Assembly (NCBI GenBank): GCA_039090855.1
Contig: CM077013.1
Span: 140,823,240-140,887,239 of the forward strand
Length of the DNA stretch: 64,000 nucleotides
Reading direction: 5' to 3'
Source: Macrothele yani
Lineage: Eukaryota; Arthropoda; Arachnida; Araneae; Macrothelidae
This document shows positions 55,363-64,000 of the stretch, in pieces. Position 1 is the first letter of the stretch, and the number at the start of each line of letters is the position of its first letter. Position numbers and translations under genes: made by a program. The notes under the pieces were generated by a model that ran no database searches, was not told the origin of the DNA, and was given only the letters and a program-made list of their open reading frames with translations.

Positions 55363-56528
55363 TTGTTCAAATTCTATATATTGAACCTCTCTACATGGCT
55401 ATATAATTCATTTAAGCTTATACAACAATTGTGTTGTATTGTTAGTTACTGTTTCACACGTTATCAGATAGTTTTAGCAGGGTGTGAAATTTCCGGTCAC
55501 CAGCTTGCCATTGGCGAGTGAAAATTTGTTGTTGGCGAGTAAAACTTTTCTCATTGTATTACCGGAATTTCCTTTTTTTTTTCCAAATATGCGGTGCATA
55601 ATGTGTTGCTGCTGAACATAATGTGGTACTGCTGATATGCTGAAATTGTTTTCTGTAATTACTTTTTTTCCCCCTCTGAAATTTCCAGACAGATGGTAAA
55701 CCTTTTCAAAGCAATTTTTTTTCTGTTCCATAAATTGCCGGGTTCTTGGTACTCGTATCGCTTGTTTGGAGTCTCTGAAGATTACCCTGCTGGCTTGTTT
55801 ACCTGCCACTGCTATGAAGGGAACTGACTCACTCAAATGAACTTCGACCATCAGGGGTGGGGGGGGGTAGAGGCGAATCCCACCAAGAGAGGCAGGCAGG
55901 CCACAGCAGAGACAATCCCTCAAAGAAAAGCAAAAAATAAACAAGCTTCCCTCAGATTTATGACACCCGCAATTGAGCTACTAGAACGAATTTGTGCGCG
56001 AAAACACAAAACACGGGGCTTCAGCACTGCATTTTTTTTTCTTTACTTTTGATAATGATGACATAACACAGAAACTTTGCTTACAGGGAATAAATAAAAA
56101 TATGCACTATTTTAATCGTATTTTTAGAAACTGAAAAGAGCAGTGTTTTTTCTTAGCCAAAACAATTTTTTTAAGTATTTTATTGTCAAAAAAAAAAAAC
56201 AAAAACTGTAGACACTAGTTTTCTAAGAAAACTGCTCACTATCAACTGTTGATCAGAGGATTTTCACCCTCATCGTTAAAATCATAAAATGTTTCCCTAC
56301 ATAGAAAAGAAAAAATATTGGGAAGATGTGAATGAATAATAAAAAAATTATAGTAGGATAAAAATGTGAATTTAAATACAGTATTTCTATCCTATGTAAC
56401 CCTGTTTTTTACACATCCCCAGTTTAATAGGGCTACAGCTGTTAACGTGGGCGCTGCACATACGGCTGCTTTTGCTCCCAAGATGACTAAATTAACACCA
56501 GATAAACCTAAAAATTGTATTATGAATA
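55363..56528. other. No recognised gene
   Basis: A 156-codon minus-strand frame at 55474-55944 has no recognisable motif and low-complexity patches. G-run at 55858. Otherwise AT-rich. Confidence 0.45.
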
Positions 56529-56692
56529 CCATATATACTCACGTAAAAGCCAAAAGTTTTTGGAATAATTTTTTTTTTTTTAAGTGAAAGTGTCTGCTTA
56601 TATGCAGGTCCCGGGTTTTTGCCAATTTCTAGCTGTTGAACTAGAGGAGTCGGTTTATACAAGAATGGGCTTATATGTGAGTATATACGGTA
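56529..56692. mobile_element. Small MITE, 164 bp
   Basis: TIRs CATATATACTCACGTAAAAG and (complement) CCGTATATACTCACATATAAG. Internal GTTTTTGG and TCGGTTTATAC phrases recur near 4640-4680 and 53840-53930 inside the pogo-like elements. Confidence 0.7.
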
Positions 56693-57640
56693 TGTAAAAT
56701 GCTGGGTCTTTTTTTCCTAGCAGCATTCTCCTCTCATGTGAAATCATGATTTCTAATTGGAGATCACAACTTTTGCAAAGCCTTCACACATTGTGAGCTA
56801 TCAGAGTTCTTTCTGAATCGGTAGAATCCTTAAAAAAATTGCAAGTGATGCATATTATTGGATTATTCTTATGAAACCATGCTTGTATAATTGCGTAAAT
56901 CAATGCTATCTGTCGTTTGGTGGACAAGGGTTCGAAACGCTAACATACCTGCCAGGTTTTACGATTTTCCATAAAATTTACGGAAATGCAACTCGTTTTA
57001 CGGTTAAAGTGTTAGTTTTACGAATTTGGTGATTCTTCCAGTTTTTTTTTTTTTTCTAATGATTTTGTACCCAGCATTAAGACTTTATTTAACTTAATCC
57101 ATTTAAAATGAAGCACCGATGTAAGTTACAAATACATTTTTTAGTTACTTGGGAACATTTGTCTGCAGTTTTCCCACATGTTGTTTCGGGTTGTTTCAAA
57201 CACTAAAGAGTTTGCACAGTGTGTAAACTGAACTGCAGCTGGGCTTGTTTATCTCTCCCTGTGTTGACCCCCTCCCACTTATCAGATAATGCATTGTTCG
57301 TACCCCCAAGTAGATACTCCTCAGGCCACCAGGTGCCCTGCTTGGAGCACCTGTCTTTATTACTCCCAGTTCGAAATGCCATCTCAGAATGTAGTTATTG
57401 TAGAAAAAAAAATCAAGCTGATTTTAAATCTGTGGAATTTTTAAGCCCAGATCGATACCCAACTTGACGAAATTAAACAAAAGCTGCCAGTTTTGTGAAA
57501 TTAAAAATGCATTTGAGGCATGGTTTCGTAACTTTTCTGGCAATAAATTGGCCTAACTAAAGAATGCAGTAATAAAAAGTTAAAAAAAAAAAAGTCCCAT
57601 GCTCATCCCAGTGCTTCTCCAGCAATGATTTATTTTGCTG
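56693..57640. other. No recognised gene
   Basis: AT-rich, with repeated TTTTACG phrases at 56955-57025 that suggest a decayed repeat. No coding motif. Confidence 0.45.
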
Positions 57641-57644
57641 GTTC

Positions 57645-57870
57645 TTTAGTCAGTAAGTTTTCTAGGCTTTCCAGCCGTAGGTTGAGGAAGTGTAATATGT
57701 TCCAGATTTGTCCATCCATATGATAATTTGCATGATGTCTTGGCTGGATTCAACAAAATTAGTTTGTTTGGGTCCGTACTAATTCATCGAATTCCTGTTG
57801 AAAATGGTCAAAGTTCAGGACGTAGAAGTGGGCCTTATTCTTCCGCCCTTTTGCGTGATGACTTGCGTAA
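57645..57870 (-). repeat. Inverse single-unit copy of the 146-bp array family
   Basis: Minus-strand matches to the 51.8-52.4 kb element: AGGACGTAGAAGTGGG (complement of the CTCCTATGTCCTG phrase) and CCAGCCGTAGGTTGAGGAAG with ATGTTCCAGATTTGTCC (complement of its 3' end). Only one diverged unit is visible. Confidence 0.65.
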
Positions 57871-57990
57871 AATCAAAGCATGACTGCAATTAAATTTCGA
57901 TGCGCTGTTCAGCACCCATAGTAGATCAATCATAGTGAAAATGGTTATCAGCACTCATGGGGACATTGCACACATGCACGAGAGGGATGG

Positions 57991-58069
57991 GAGAGAGCCA
58001 GCAGCGCTGTAAGACAAATGCAACATCCATGCCTCACCAGGATTCGAACCCAGACCCATGATTGAAAGT
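57991..58069 (-). mobile_element. SINE fragment copy 6
   Basis: Minus-strand CATGCCTCACCAGGATTCGA is the complement of the SINE B-box region. The rest is missing. Confidence 0.7.
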
Positions 58070-58601
58070 TTTCTGTCCTGGGGATAAAATTCCGTCTTTC
58101 ACCAATTTCCGAACACGGAAGTTAGACGGATTGAAAATATCTCCCGTAATAATAGAAAAAGGAAATTTCCTCGCGGTCTATTGTTGTTAAATATCAGTTT
58201 ATTCCATAAATGATTGTATTTCCACTAGATACTATCAATGGTGATAGTGAATACATTCAAGAAAAGCATGTGTTAAAATTTGATGATGCTTTGCAGTTTG
58301 AGAACTAGATATGGAACCAGAGGTCTACCACATTGGATTGAAATTTTGAGCATTTGAATATGTTATAAACAAATTTAGTGCATAAGACCTGAAAAATTTT
58401 ATTTATTTTTCCCCATAAAATAGAATGGCACAACTATGTATGTATTTATACATACATATAGATAAATAGACAGACATGAATGGGTGGGATTACCTTAAAA
58501 ATGAAGGCGACAAATGTGGGCACAGTCTAATTTGTTATGGTTTAAATGCTTGGGGGGGGGTAGAGAAATTTTCAGTCTTGGCAAATACCTCTTTGCTTTC
58601 A

Positions 58602-58668
58602 CCCATGCCTGGGCCCATCTCAGATAAATGGTCAGAAGCCATCGCTTGGATGACTGCCACCTAGGCAG
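58602..58668 (-). mobile_element. SINE fragment copy 7 (tRNA head)
   Basis: Minus-strand CCCATCTCAGATAAATGGTC plus AGAAGCCATCGCTTGGA is the complement of the SINE anticodon-arm region. No body follows. Confidence 0.6.
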
Positions 58669-59176
58669 TGCAACTGTATATTCATAATGAGTGAATCTTC
58701 TTACATTTGCTGTTATGTTATTATACTTGAATGCCACTCTTTTTACCTTTAATAAGATTTCCTAAATATTATGAACAGCCAATGGTACTCCAAACCTCAT
58801 CAAAGCATTCCCTGTTGCTGAGATGCAATGAAATTGCAGCATTGCACATTGGTGCAAGCTTAACGACATACATTGTTGTAAAATTGGAATGCATCCTGTG
58901 AATTCGTTAACATAGCAGATTAACTATGGTTATCTGCTTCTTTACTAGTGCTGCCAAACTGGACAATTTTTTCAAAGTCCCCCAGGTATGAACAAAGTTT
59001 GCTTTTTTTTTTCTTGCCCTTGTAAATTTTACCTTTTTCTAAAGGCTTCTATTATTAACCATGTTTATAACTTTAATAAGGATTCTTCGTGCGCTAAACA
59101 ATATTTTAATTCAAAAAGCCTTTCAGCACGATAAGATATATTTAATAGTACAGTCTATTAAATATATCTTATCGTG

Positions 59177-59429
59177 AACACGTACGATATAAACTGGCAA
59201 AATCCATACAAAAGTTAGCCAATAAGCCTAGAACACCGGATGACCGTAAATTTTGTAATGAGATTAAACAGCTGAAGTTATTGAAGTCTGATGAAACTAT
59301 CTCCATTTTAAAAGCTGACAAGACTCAACAAATTGTCATCTTAAACAAAGCAGACTATGTTAATAAGATGAATGATGCCATTGCGAGTATACCGCACAAG
59401 ATCCTATCTTCGGATCCAACCTCATCTAC
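59177..59429 (+). pseudogene. Penelope-like protein, N-terminal part before the LINE insertion
   Basis: The frame reads KLAKSIQKLANKPRTPDD, then IKQLKLLKSDETISILKADK and QQIVILNKADYVNKMNDAI. The ILKADKxxxIVILNxxDYxxKM block is the conserved pre-RT motif of Penelope-like proteins (usually ADKGxATVVM...Y..KM). Coding begins abruptly at the inverted 5' repeat, so the true N-terminus is missing. The frame is cut at PTSST by the LINE, and continues after it with one stop. Confidence 0.82.
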
Positions 59430-60326
59430 CCCCGCACGGGGATAACTGGTTTTCCAGTTATTTGGGGAGCGACGCCCCCACGGCCCGAGCTGACCTTGTG
59501 ACTGGTCAACATCTGATGTCATGCCACAGCTTGTTTTTTTCTTATTTTGGTGCTGTTGGTATTTGCAGGGACGGCTGTTCATCCAGCTGTTGGGGAGTCG
59601 CGGCCCCACGATCCCGAGCTGGTCTTGTGTCTCGCTTTTCGTTTTTATTTATTTTCTCCACTGGCTAGTTGCCCGTGTTGTATACTTTACCTAATCGCTA
59701 CCACGTTATGTACTAACACCCCGGTCTTGTGGTTTTGTTACCCTCCACCACTAACTGATTTATATTAACCGCTCAGTTCGTAGGTTGCTGAGATTCAGTT
59801 TAGGTTCCCTGCCAGGATTTGTCTTCTTTAGATTTCTTTTTTTTCCTTTTAGTTGGCTTGGGTACTAGACCTACCTGCATGTTTGCCGCGTGCGGGAGAC
59901 CCGTGAGGCGGAAATGGGATGTCTGGCGGCTGAGGTCGCAGGAGACCGGATAAAGTGCCTCCTGTGTACCAACACTCCTCTTCGACCCCGGCTTCGCTGT
60001 AAACGGGTGGCTAGAGACTAACCCACCTCTAGTCAGAAGTCTTGTACCAAGTTGTGTACACGGCTTTAGCGGCTTTTTTGTCGTATAGCACGGCAGGGTG
60101 AGCCCGGGGGCTGTGGGATCATGCCAAAGGCGTTGGCATGACGGTACCCGGAGGCCGAAGTGTCCGCCGAGTGCGTGTGATCACAGCCAACGGACTATAT
60201 CTGCAACGTATAAGCTCCAGAACTGTGTCCAGCGTCATTTTCTTGGCTTGCAGACCTCCAGTTCTCCCTTGTAGGGCTCGGTGGTGGGTGGAGTAGTCTG
60301 CAGACGAATCTTCCTCCTTTTTTTCC

Positions 60327-61741
60327 ATGGGTAAAAAGAACAAAAACTCCAAATTTAAGTCAAATGACAAAATGATAGTTGACAACGACTGTCCTTCGTC
60401 TTCTCAACCTACCAAGTCTCATACCCTTAAACGGTCTTTAGACCTTGACCTGGACCAAGAATGTGGAACCTCTTCTTCGGCAGCTGTACCAGTCGCTCCG
60501 AAGCGTCGTCTCCCTCAATTGCTGTGACTACGCATGCTACTCACTTGCTTGTAGAATCCATCGATCCGAATGAGAGACTGTCCACCAGATCTCCCTTTTT
60601 CATTTCTAAAGCTTTGGACGCTGCGGTTGGCCCCTTGAGGTCTGTGAGGAAGCTTCGCTCTGGGGACCTGCTTGTCCAAACTTGCAGTGTTTCTCAGAGT
60701 AACACTTTTCTGCACCTCACTAGTCTTCAAGGCATTCCTGTCAAAGTGACACCTCACCCGTTTCTTAACACCTCTCGGGGTGTTATTTCTGAGTTTGATC
60801 TCTTGCCATGCAGTGAAGAAGAATTGGTGACTGAACTTGCAGATCAAGGTGTTATTGCTGCGCGCCGTATGATGTTTCGGCGCGATGGTTCTTTAATTAA
60901 GTCTAAAAATGTTATCTTGACTTTTAACTCCCCGCAGGTTCCGACCGAAATCAAGGCTGGCTACTTGGTCTGTGGAGTTCGCCCGTACATTCCCAGTCCT
61001 CTGCGCTGTTTCAGGTGCCAGAGGTACGGGCATTCACAACGTTTTTGTAAGAGTTCCGCTCGTTGCGCAAATTGTGGCTCCAGTGAACATGACGGGGAAG
61101 GTTGCACTTCTGCGGCCTCCTGTGTTAACTGTGGTGAGGCCCATGCGGCTTACTCCCGCACCTGTATGAAATGGAAGGACGAGATGGCAATCCAGCGCCT
61201 CAAGACCCTGGACGGCCTCTCGTACCCTGCTGCCAAAGCCAAGTTGGGTATTCCCAACACCCGACAGCGTAGTTTTGCCGCAGTTGTTCAGTCTCAGCCA
61301 CCACCCGTGCAGCCCTTTGTTCCGCGCCCTGTAGCTCTCGCCGCACTTGCCAAGCGATCTACAGTTGAACAAGCGACACAGGTGGATTTCACCGAGCTCC
61401 AGCTTATTCCACCAGCTGAGTCTGCGCCTTCTCTTTTGAAGACGACCGACTCTTCCAGTTCCCAGCAGAAGGCCTGCACGTGCTGGAGAGCCGGCCCTCA
61501 ATCCTCTAAGGTGTGCAGTGTCCATCCACATGTCGCGGCCATCATGGCCGACTTTGCAACTGTCTCGGACTCAGCGCGGTCCCCACCCTCAACCAACATT
61601 ATAGAGGAACATAGGGGGGAGGAGAGTGACAGTTCGTCCCCAGCCTCAAACAACATTGCAGAGGAACATGGGGGGAAGAGAGTGACAGTTCGTCCCCGCC
61701 CTCTGCCAGCATTGCAGAGGAGTGTGGGGGGAGGAGAGTGA
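60327..61741 (+). pseudogene. LINE ORF1 gag-like protein with three CCHC knuckles, one frameshift
   Basis: The likely start is MGKKNKNSKFKSNDKMI at 60327, whose frame ends PKRRLPQLL at 60527. The rest continues in another frame (PSIAVTTHATHLLVES onward) to 61741, so one indel near 60510 splits a protein of about 470 residues. Zinc knuckles: CFRCQRYGHSQRFC and CANCGSSEHDGEGC (both CX2CX4HX4C) and CVNCGEAHAAYSRTC (CX2CX3HX6C), then MAIQRLKTLDGLSYPAAKAK. This arrangement is typical of jockey-clade ORF1, which binds the element RNA. The C-terminus has a threefold tandem repeat. Without the frameshift the body is remarkably intact. Confidence 0.88.
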
Positions 61742-61760
61742 CGGTTCGTCCCCCTCCTGG
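61577..61760 (+). repeat. Threefold repeat of about 60 bp at the end of ORF1
   Basis: Three units contain GAGAGTGACAGTTCGTCCCC and CATTGCAGAGGAACATGGGG or close variants. They give an acidic, serine-rich protein tail. Confidence 0.85.
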
Positions 61761-62035
61761 TGAATCATCCTTTGTGTAGTTGTGTTTACTGCTGATCATT
61801 ATATTAGTTAATTCTTACATACCTAAATTTTTATATAAACCTAATTCACTGACGTGTCTTCACAGCTTTCTTCATCCTCTTTTCCAACTTTTACCAAGCC
61901 TGTTTTCTCTTAATCCTTTTCCCCGCTTTTAAACATCTGTCGCTGATAGTCCTTTGTCTGGCGCTCTTTGGCCAAACCTGGCCCTTGCGCCATTAAAATT
62001 CATCAACCAACCAACCAACCTCATCTACAGTATAA

Positions 62036-63610
62036 GCAGTGGCAAAACTCAGAAACCATGGAGGCTTACCTGCAAATGTTGCTAAGGATATATACCCTAC
62101 TATAGGCCCTCGAATACCTGAATTATTTGGCCAAGTAAAGACTCGTAAGGAGGGTCTTCCTGTACGCCCACTTCTATCAGGATATGCAAGCCCAACCCGC
62201 CAGCTCGAAAGTGCTCTAGCAAAATTCCTCAAACCATTAACTACAGGTTCCTCCCACTCAGTTAATAGCTCTGTTAAGGCTATTGACAACATTAAGCCAT
62301 TCTTACGAAAGGGAAAGCCGTTTGCTATGGCATCACTCGATGTTGTCTCTTTGTACTCCAATGTGCCGATTGGAGATGTACACTCCATTATTGAGAACCG
62401 TCTATTGGCTTTGAATTCTTATACTATTAATGAAATCCAAGCAATTATAAATGCTCTACGTTTTGTACAAAAACACACATTCTTCCGGTATGAAGGAACC
62501 ATTTACCGCCAGACTGGAGGTGCGACGATGGGTTCCCCACTTTCAGGAGTGCTCGCTGAATTGTTAATGCAAGACCTAGAAAACAATGTTTTACAATATT
62601 TCCAACTTAAGCCTGATCTCTACATTAGATATGTAGACGACATACTTGTTTTCTGGCCGCATCATAAAAACAAAATTGAAGAGTTTGCTAAAGAGCTCTC
62701 AAAACATTACAGTTCCATAAATTTTACCATTGAGCATGAAAATGATAATACTCTTCCATTCTTGGACATATTACTAAAAAGACATCCAGATACCAATTGT
62801 TTATCCTATTCAGTGTGCAGAAAGCCTGAAACACAATCTGCTATTATTCCGCATAATTCATCGCACCCAAGAAAACAAAAACTAGGAGCTATAGAGTACA
62901 TGGTCCGAAGAGCCTTCACCCACTCCTCCAATATCCAGGTTAGAAGAAATGAGTTAAATCATATCCAGATGATTACGATGGCGCATGGCTACCATAAAAC
63001 GATCGTTGAAAAAATTGCACGATCAGTGAAATGTCTAGACAAAAGTACCTTACAAAGGGAAACCAGAATTACAAAATATGTTGGCACTATGGACTATATA
63101 CCTGAAGTCACTACAATACTAAAGAACATATGCAAAAAACACCACATTGCGTTTGGTGAAAGTACGAAAAGTATTCGAGCCATCGTGCAAAAAGACCGTG
63201 ACCAAGTTTCCACACTCAACAGACATGGGGTTTACAAAATACCCTTAATTCCTATTGACCCAGAAGATCCAGCAATTGCATATATAGGATCCACTGCACG
63301 CCCATTGCGAACAAGAATATATGAGCAGAAGTACTCAATTACTAATAACTCTGATGCTACCTTTCTTGCACGATTAGTTAATAGAGGTATCTACCGACCA
63401 GACTGGACCAATGCCAGTGTGCTGAGCTCAAATCGTACAAAGCGATCTCTTCGATTCGCTGAAAGTTTACGTACATTATTGCACAACTCTGACTGCTGTA
63501 ATGAAGAAACTCCACGTTTAGTTCCAGTGCCTTGGGCCATGTTAATGCGGCCAGAACAGCATACTCCTATCCAACAACACTTAACTCCTAAGAATTCATT
63601 TACAGTTTGA
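62036..63610 (+). pseudogene. Penelope-like reverse transcriptase with C-terminal GIY-YIG
   Basis: About 524 open codons to TGA. ELFGQVKTRKEGLPVRPLLS is the early RT block (PxLYGxPKxHKxxxPLRPI). Motif A is FAMASLDVVSLYSNVPI. GGATMGSPLSGVLAELLMQD is motif B and YIRYVDDILVFW the YVDD motif C. LPFLDILLKRHP and a thumb follow. From 63220 the endonuclease reads NRHGVYKIPLIPIDPEDPAI and AYIGSTARPLRTRIYEQ, giving the GVY and YIG motifs and the conserved Arg. In the reading frame that continues from 59429 there is a TAA at 62033. With the LINE insertion and missing N-terminus it is a dead copy, but RT and nuclease catalytic residues look intact. It would act in target-primed insertion. Confidence 0.9.
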
Positions 63611-63811
63611 CGAATAATGTCAACTTATTAATTATCTTCTGTGTATATATTTTCTTCGCATATGTTATAGCAATTCATAGTATCATTTGTTGAAACCCTT
63701 TAACGCATGACAAAACTTCTACTATATTTAATGTAAACATCGTTATTGTTATCACGTGCTCGCGTAATTTGAAAATGCTTCTTGCTTTTATCCGTTGTTT
63801 TGTTTATGTAT

Positions 63812-63862
63812 ATTGAAATACCTGACGATGGAGCACTTGGTGCTTTGAAAGATCTTGTAAGT
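63812..63862 (+). ncRNA. Hammerhead ribozyme-like motif in the Penelope 3' region
   Basis: Core CTGACGA (63822-63828), stem II AGCAC/GTGCT with a TTG loop extended by two G-U pairs, GAAA (63847-63850), a minimal stem III G/C, a cleavage-site T at 63856, and a 3-bp stem I TAC (63819-63821) with GTA (63857-63859). The invariant bases are there but stems I and III are very weak, so activity is doubtful unless tertiary contacts or dimerisation help. Confidence 0.5.
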
Positions 63863-64000
63863 TGTTGTGCCTTATAAATGTCTATTTTTTAGTACAGACT
63901 GTACTATTAAATATATCTTATCGTGCTGAAAGGCTTTTCGAATTAAAATAATGTTTATAACACCAATCACATGCCCCTTTCTCCATTTATTGGTAGTTAA

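Larger units (their letters stand above)
59430..62014 (+). mobile_element. ORF1-only LINE (jockey-type), 2.6 kb, 14-bp target duplication
   Basis: CCAACCTCATCTAC occurs at 59416-59429 and 62015-62028, and the Penelope frame is continuous across one copy, so both ends are fixed. The 5' leader (about 900 bp, GC-richer than surroundings) precedes a gag-like ORF1. The 3' UTR (61742-62014) follows the ORF1 stop directly and ends in a CATCAACCAACC tail. There is no endonuclease or RT ORF2. It is either an internally deleted LINE or a non-autonomous ORF1-only family. Confidence 0.85.
59072..63950 (+). mobile_element. Penelope-like element with RT and GIY-YIG, interrupted by a LINE
   Basis: ATGTTTATAAC flanks at 59061-59071 and 63951-63961. 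After a 37-nt left tail, an inverted copy of the element's 3' end (AAAGCCTTTCAGCACGATAA from 59119) precedes the coding region. The same sequence closes the element at 63905-63950. A further direct AATATATCTTATCGTG lies at 59160. The 2.6-kb insertion 59430-62014 is a separate LINE, so the Penelope-like element itself is about 2.3 kb and 5' truncated. A hammerhead-like motif lies near the 3' end. Confidence 0.88.

Noticed and set aside
55474..55944. 156-codon minus-strand frame
   Set aside because: No motif, Cys/Pro-rich start from a G-run, no splice or family support.
61034..61531. 165-codon minus-strand frame
   Set aside because: Antisense shadow of the GC-rich LINE ORF1 with zinc knuckles.

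Overview
This is eukaryotic, AT-rich, intron-dominated DNA, most likely from an arthropod; a chelicerate is possible but unproven. Evidence: one host gene split by GT-AG introns of 7 to 15 kb, and a very dense, layered population of mariner/Tc1, Tigger/pogo, hAT, piggyBac-like, RTE, jockey-type, Penelope-like and tRNA-SINE sequences of the kinds common in arthropods. There is no operon, CRISPR array or bacterial gene.

Host gene: five plus-strand exons (7833-7996, 15231-15461, 25072-25201, 35003-35073, 49706-49821) join in frame into about 236 residues of a class 3 aldehyde dehydrogenase (ALDH3, fatty-aldehyde dehydrogenase type), including the active-site ELGGK glutamate and GQTC cysteine. 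N-terminal exons and the last exons were not found, so the gene probably runs off both ends. Everything else recognised is transposon or repeat.

Layout. 0.2-5.4 kb: an old minus-strand RTE LINE copy split by a 3.1-kb Tigger-like element and a 1.2-kb pogo-like element. 6.1-7.5 kb: hAT transposase pseudogene and an RTE scrap. Intron 1 (8-15.2 kb): a mariner split by a foldback element that itself holds a SINE and a Tc1; an RTE copy split by a hAT-type MITE and by a foldback holding a piggyBac-like MITE. Intron 2 (15.5-25 kb): a 3.8-kb long-TIR element with an unnamed transposase-like gene, a tandem array whose 150-bp units carry a CTCF-like core, and a Tc1 nested in another TIR element. Intron 3 (25.2-35 kb): hAT fragment, large palindromes, a mariner, and a 0.3-kb element with a hammerhead-ribozyme motif. 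Intron 4 (35-49.7 kb): Penelope-type palindrome, four RTE copies in alternating orientation, Tigger and Tc1. 50-59 kb: palindromes, SINEs, a 146-bp array, Tc1 and pogo-like remnants. 59-64 kb: a Penelope-like element with RT, GIY-YIG and hammerhead motif, interrupted by an ORF1-only LINE.

The main pattern is a recurring insertion structure: inverted arms, an asymmetric 35-90 nt tail on one side, and an 8-14 bp target duplication. At least eight insertions show it, including the one with Penelope coding sequence, so many anonymous palindromes here may be Penelope-type insertions. Functional statements about repeats are inference from sequence reading; no alignment or database search was run.
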